A DNA stretch of 64,000 nucleotides from Thermohalobaculum sp039184865. GTDB lineage: Bacteria > Pseudomonadota > Alphaproteobacteria > Rhodobacterales > Rhodobacteraceae. The stretch lies in the NCBI GenBank assembly GCA_039184865.1, contig JBCDAV010000017.1, forward strand, positions 31,327-95,326. Direction: 5' to 3'. The first letter of the stretch is position 1; the number at the start of each line of letters is the position of its first letter. The position numbers were made by a program, and so were the translations under genes. This document shows, piece after piece, positions 61,896-64,000 of the stretch. The notes under the pieces are model-generated. The model had not been told where the DNA came from and did no database searches. It was given only the letters and a program-made list of their open reading frames with translations.

Positions 61896-62555
61896 TCAGA
61901 TATACGTGCGCAGATGCGCCCGGTCCGGACCGGCAAGATGCGGGGTCGCGTTGAACTCACCCAGCAGCAGATTCCCGTTGCGCACAAGAAACCGGCTGAA
62001 CGATGAATTATGGATCGTTAGCAGCACTTCAGCCATTTTCGCGACGCCAATCCCAAGCACATGGCGCATCATCACGGCCTTCGGGCCGCCCGAGGAGACG
62101 ACGAGCACGTCGCGCCCGTCCTGCATCAGCGAGTTGACGGCGCTGGTCACGCGCTCGTGGAACTCAGCATAGGGTTCATGCTCCGTCGGAAAGCTCGCGG
62201 TCTCCCACGCGGTCATGATCTTCGGGAACTCCCGCATGAAATCGTCCGAGTCCGTGAATTCCGCCACGGGAATTACGCCAGCGGCATGGGCATCCGCCAG
62301 GAGGACGTCGAAATCCATCTCATTCAGCCCCGGCAGCACCACCGCATCGTCGGCACCGCAGGCCTCCGCGATCGCCGTCGCCGTCTCTCGGTGCCGACGC
62401 AGATCCCCCGACGCCGCTAGGTGAAACCGCCGCCCTTCATGCGCGAGATGTTCGCCCAGCCATCGGGCCTGCCGCCACCCAAGCTCAGACAATCGGTCGT
62501 AGTCGTCCGTCCCGAACGACGCCTGACCATGGCGCACAAAAACGATTTCACCCAA
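61896..62555 (-). CDS. Histidine phosphatase family protein, copy 2
   Basis: A 219-residue paralogue of the preceding protein. The phospho-histidine motif is IVFVRHGQASFGTDDYDRLS, followed by LAASGDLRRHRETATAIAEA and VVSSGGPKAVMM, again without the usual second His. Translation starts at TTG 62555, five bases after the ACAD stop, with AAAGG upstream. The long frame before it overlaps ACAD and is not coding. The pair probably arose by tandem duplication. Confidence 0.82.
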   Translation of the reverse strand: MGEIVFVRHGQASFGTDDYDRLSELGWRQARWLGEHLAHEGRRFHLAASGDLRRHRETATAIAEACGADDAVVLPGLNEMDFDVLLADAHAAGVIPVAEFTDSDDFMREFPKIMTAWETASFPTEHEPYAEFHERVTSAVNSLMQDGRDVLVVSSGGPKAVMMRHVLGIGVAKMAEVLLTIHNSSFSRFLVRNGNLLLGEFNATPHLAGPDRAHLRTYI

Positions 62556-62559
62556 GCGA

Positions 62560-63801
62560 TCAGACCTTTTCGTTCGTGTACTGGCGCAACTCGCGGCGTG
62601 CGACCTGGCGGCGGTGAACGGCGTCGGGGCCATCGACGAGGCGCATCGTCCGCGCGCCGGTCCACATGGTCGCCAACGGCGTGTCCTGTGAAATCCCTGC
62701 CGCACCGTGCAACTGGATCGCCTCGTCGATGATCTTCAGCGCCATTTCGGGAGCGGCCACCTTGATCATACTGATCCAGGGCTGCGCGTCGCGCGTCCCG
62801 ACGGTGTCCATCATGTAGGCGGCCTTGAGACACAGCAACCGCGCCTGCTCGATGTCGATCCGGGCATTGGCGATCAGATCGTAGTTTCCGCCCAGTTCGG
62901 CCAGCGGTTTGCCGAAGGCCGAGCGGTTCAGACCGCGACGGCACATGATCTCGAGTGCCCGCTCGGCGAGGCCGATGGTTCGCATGCAATGATGGATACG
63001 CCCCGGTCCGAGCCGCCCCTGAGCGACCTCGAAGCCACGCCCCTCGCCGAGCAAGAGATCCTCGGCGGGAACGCGAACATCGGTGAAGCGCAGGTGCATG
63101 TGCCCCATCGGCGCGTCATCATCTCCGAACGCCTGCATCGGCCGCAGGATCTCGATCCCCGGTGTCTCACGCGCCATGACGAACTGCGAGTGACGCGCAT
63201 GTTTGGGCGCATCCGGGTCTGAGCACGCCATCACGATGAAGACCTTGCAGCGCGGATTGCCGGCACCTGTGATCCACCACTTCTCGCCGTTCAGCACCCA
63301 GTGATCGCCGTCTTTCTCTGCCCGCAAGCCGATCTGGGTCGCATCCGACGAGGACACGTTCGGTTCCGTCATCGCATAGGCCGAGCGTATCTCGCCCGCC
63401 ATCAAGGGCTTCAGCCAACGCTCCTTGTGGGCGTCCGTCCCGTAGGTCGCGAAGACCTCCATATTTCCGGTATCGGGGGCATTGCAGTTGAAAACCTCGG
63501 GACCGATGCGCGACCGGCCCATCTCCTCAGCCAGATAGGCGTACTCGACATTAGTCAGACCGCCTTCAGGACCGTGGCCATGCTCGCCGCCGGTCAGCCA
63601 GAAGTTCCAGAGCCCGCGATCCCTGGCCTTTGCCTTCAACCCATCGAGGATCTCGATCATCTTCGGGGTGTAATGGAAGCGATTCCCGGTCGACCCGATC
63701 TCGGCATGAAATTCGTCATCCATCGGGATGATTTCGTCCTCGACCATCGATCGTACTTGCGCGAGCAGCGGTCTCAGCCGGTCCGTCACACCCAGGTCCA
63801 T
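62560..63801 (-). CDS. Acyl-CoA dehydrogenase
   Basis: A 413-residue flavoprotein of the ACAD10/11-like group. Signatures are AYAMTEPNVSSSDATQIGLR (FAD/substrate loop), NGEKWWITGAGNPRC and IQLHGAAGISQDTPLATMWT. It is the first gene of the operon, with AAAGGATTCGCG before the ATG at 63801. Plain beta-oxidation ACADs lack the linked kinase, so this one may instead eliminate phosphate from a 4-phosphoacyl-CoA. Upstream 63802-64000 contains no further gene. Confidence 0.93.
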   Translation of the reverse strand: MDLGVTDRLRPLLAQVRSMVEDEIIPMDDEFHAEIGSTGNRFHYTPKMIEILDGLKAKARDRGLWNFWLTGGEHGHGPEGGLTNVEYAYLAEEMGRSRIGPEVFNCNAPDTGNMEVFATYGTDAHKERWLKPLMAGEIRSAYAMTEPNVSSSDATQIGLRAEKDGDHWVLNGEKWWITGAGNPRCKVFIVMACSDPDAPKHARHSQFVMARETPGIEILRPMQAFGDDDAPMGHMHLRFTDVRVPAEDLLLGEGRGFEVAQGRLGPGRIHHCMRTIGLAERALEIMCRRGLNRSAFGKPLAELGGNYDLIANARIDIEQARLLCLKAAYMMDTVGTRDAQPWISMIKVAAPEMALKIIDEAIQLHGAAGISQDTPLATMWTGARTMRLVDGPDAVHRRQVARRELRQYTNEKV

Positions 63802-63973
63802 CGCGAATCCTTTCCTCTGTCGCCCGGGAACATGGCGCAGCACTCTCGCCGGGGCTAGTCCCGCCTTGTCACATCGCCTTGCACGCCACGGGAAGACCGT
63901 GAGCGTGTTGCGCATCCGCACGGATGCTGCCGCATCCGGGCTCCTGCGCGAAAGCCCGCCACCACCCCCACCA

Positions 63974-64000
63974 CCGCCGACGCGCACGGCGCGTCGGCGG
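63974..64000. terminator. Strong GC hairpin at the window edge
   Basis: CCGCCGACGCG and CGCGTCGGCGG form a perfect 11-base stem around CACGG. It touches the right edge, so a T-run on the plus strand cannot be checked. It may end a transcript entering from outside or be a divergent-gene hairpin. Confidence 0.35.

Noticed and set aside
1..64000. CRISPR arrays, tRNA/rRNA genes, insertion sequences, prophage
   Set aside because: No regularly spaced direct repeats, cloverleaf-like sequences, transposase or phage proteins were seen on either strand.

Overview
The window is a 64 kb piece of chromosome from a GC-rich alphaproteobacterium, most likely a marine or soil member of the Rhodospirillales in the broad sense. 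The markers are a CcrM-type GANTC methyltransferase next to rnhB, hopanoid genes (hpnN, an hpnM/mlaC-type gene, hpnH), an alphaproteobacterial phasin, UbiK, Bpt, TRAP binding proteins and a yajC-secDF-Mth938 block. Gene density is high, many genes overlap by ATGA, and I see no tRNA, rRNA, CRISPR array, insertion sequence or prophage. This is ordinary chromosome with local accessory modules.

Layout. 0-5 kb: a polar amino-acid ABC transporter (divergent binding protein, ATPase, permease) leading into a small catabolic cluster (AhpD-like, 2-oxoglutarate/Fe(II) oxygenase-like, M29/NicX-like). 5-9 kb: a metallo-beta-lactamase-fold hydrolase, an EnvZ-type kinase and a secreted RTX serine protease. 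9-15 kb: CsaA, phasin, YbjN, DMT exporter, UbiK, MetE-like protein, RDD protein, Bpt. 15-20.6 kb: two TRAP binding proteins, a PNPOx-like protein, nitroreductase, acetyltransferase, CHMI and FAH-family enzymes. 20.6-23.7 kb: a tandemly duplicated two-gene module of unknown function. 23.7-31 kb: GlpX, homoserine dehydrogenase, a molybdopterin oxidoreductase, DJ-1-like, thioredoxin-like, aminotransferase and OsmC genes. 31-34 kb: S-formylglutathione hydrolase, a quinoprotein-relay metallohydrolase homologue that has lost its metal motif, and a c-type cytochrome. 34-43 kb: ccrM, rnhB, ppk2, a radical SAM protein, a P450 and the Sec accessory operon with SecD and SecF fused. 43-58 kb: two MlaA/MlaC lipid-trafficking pairs, a type I secretion pair, an EmrAB-MarR efflux operon and the hopanoid genes. 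58-64 kb: one long minus-strand operon of acyl-CoA dehydrogenase, two histidine phosphatases, an APH-type kinase, an SDR and a deacetylase-family protein.

How the parts fit. Outer-membrane lipid handling is a clear theme: two mlaA genes, two mlaC-type genes, the HpnN transporter and HpnH. The RTX protease at 7.2-8.9 kb has no Sec signal and is a natural candidate substrate for the type I exporter at 44.8-48 kb. A 15-bp palindrome with core TGC-N3-GCA occurs twice at the phasin promoter and once each at the amino-acid ABC and TRAP promoters. This suggests one regulator, possibly PhaR-like, links carbon storage to nutrient uptake. The final operon resembles the kinase/dehydrogenase/SDR part of the LvaACD route for 4-hydroxyacyl-CoA catabolism.
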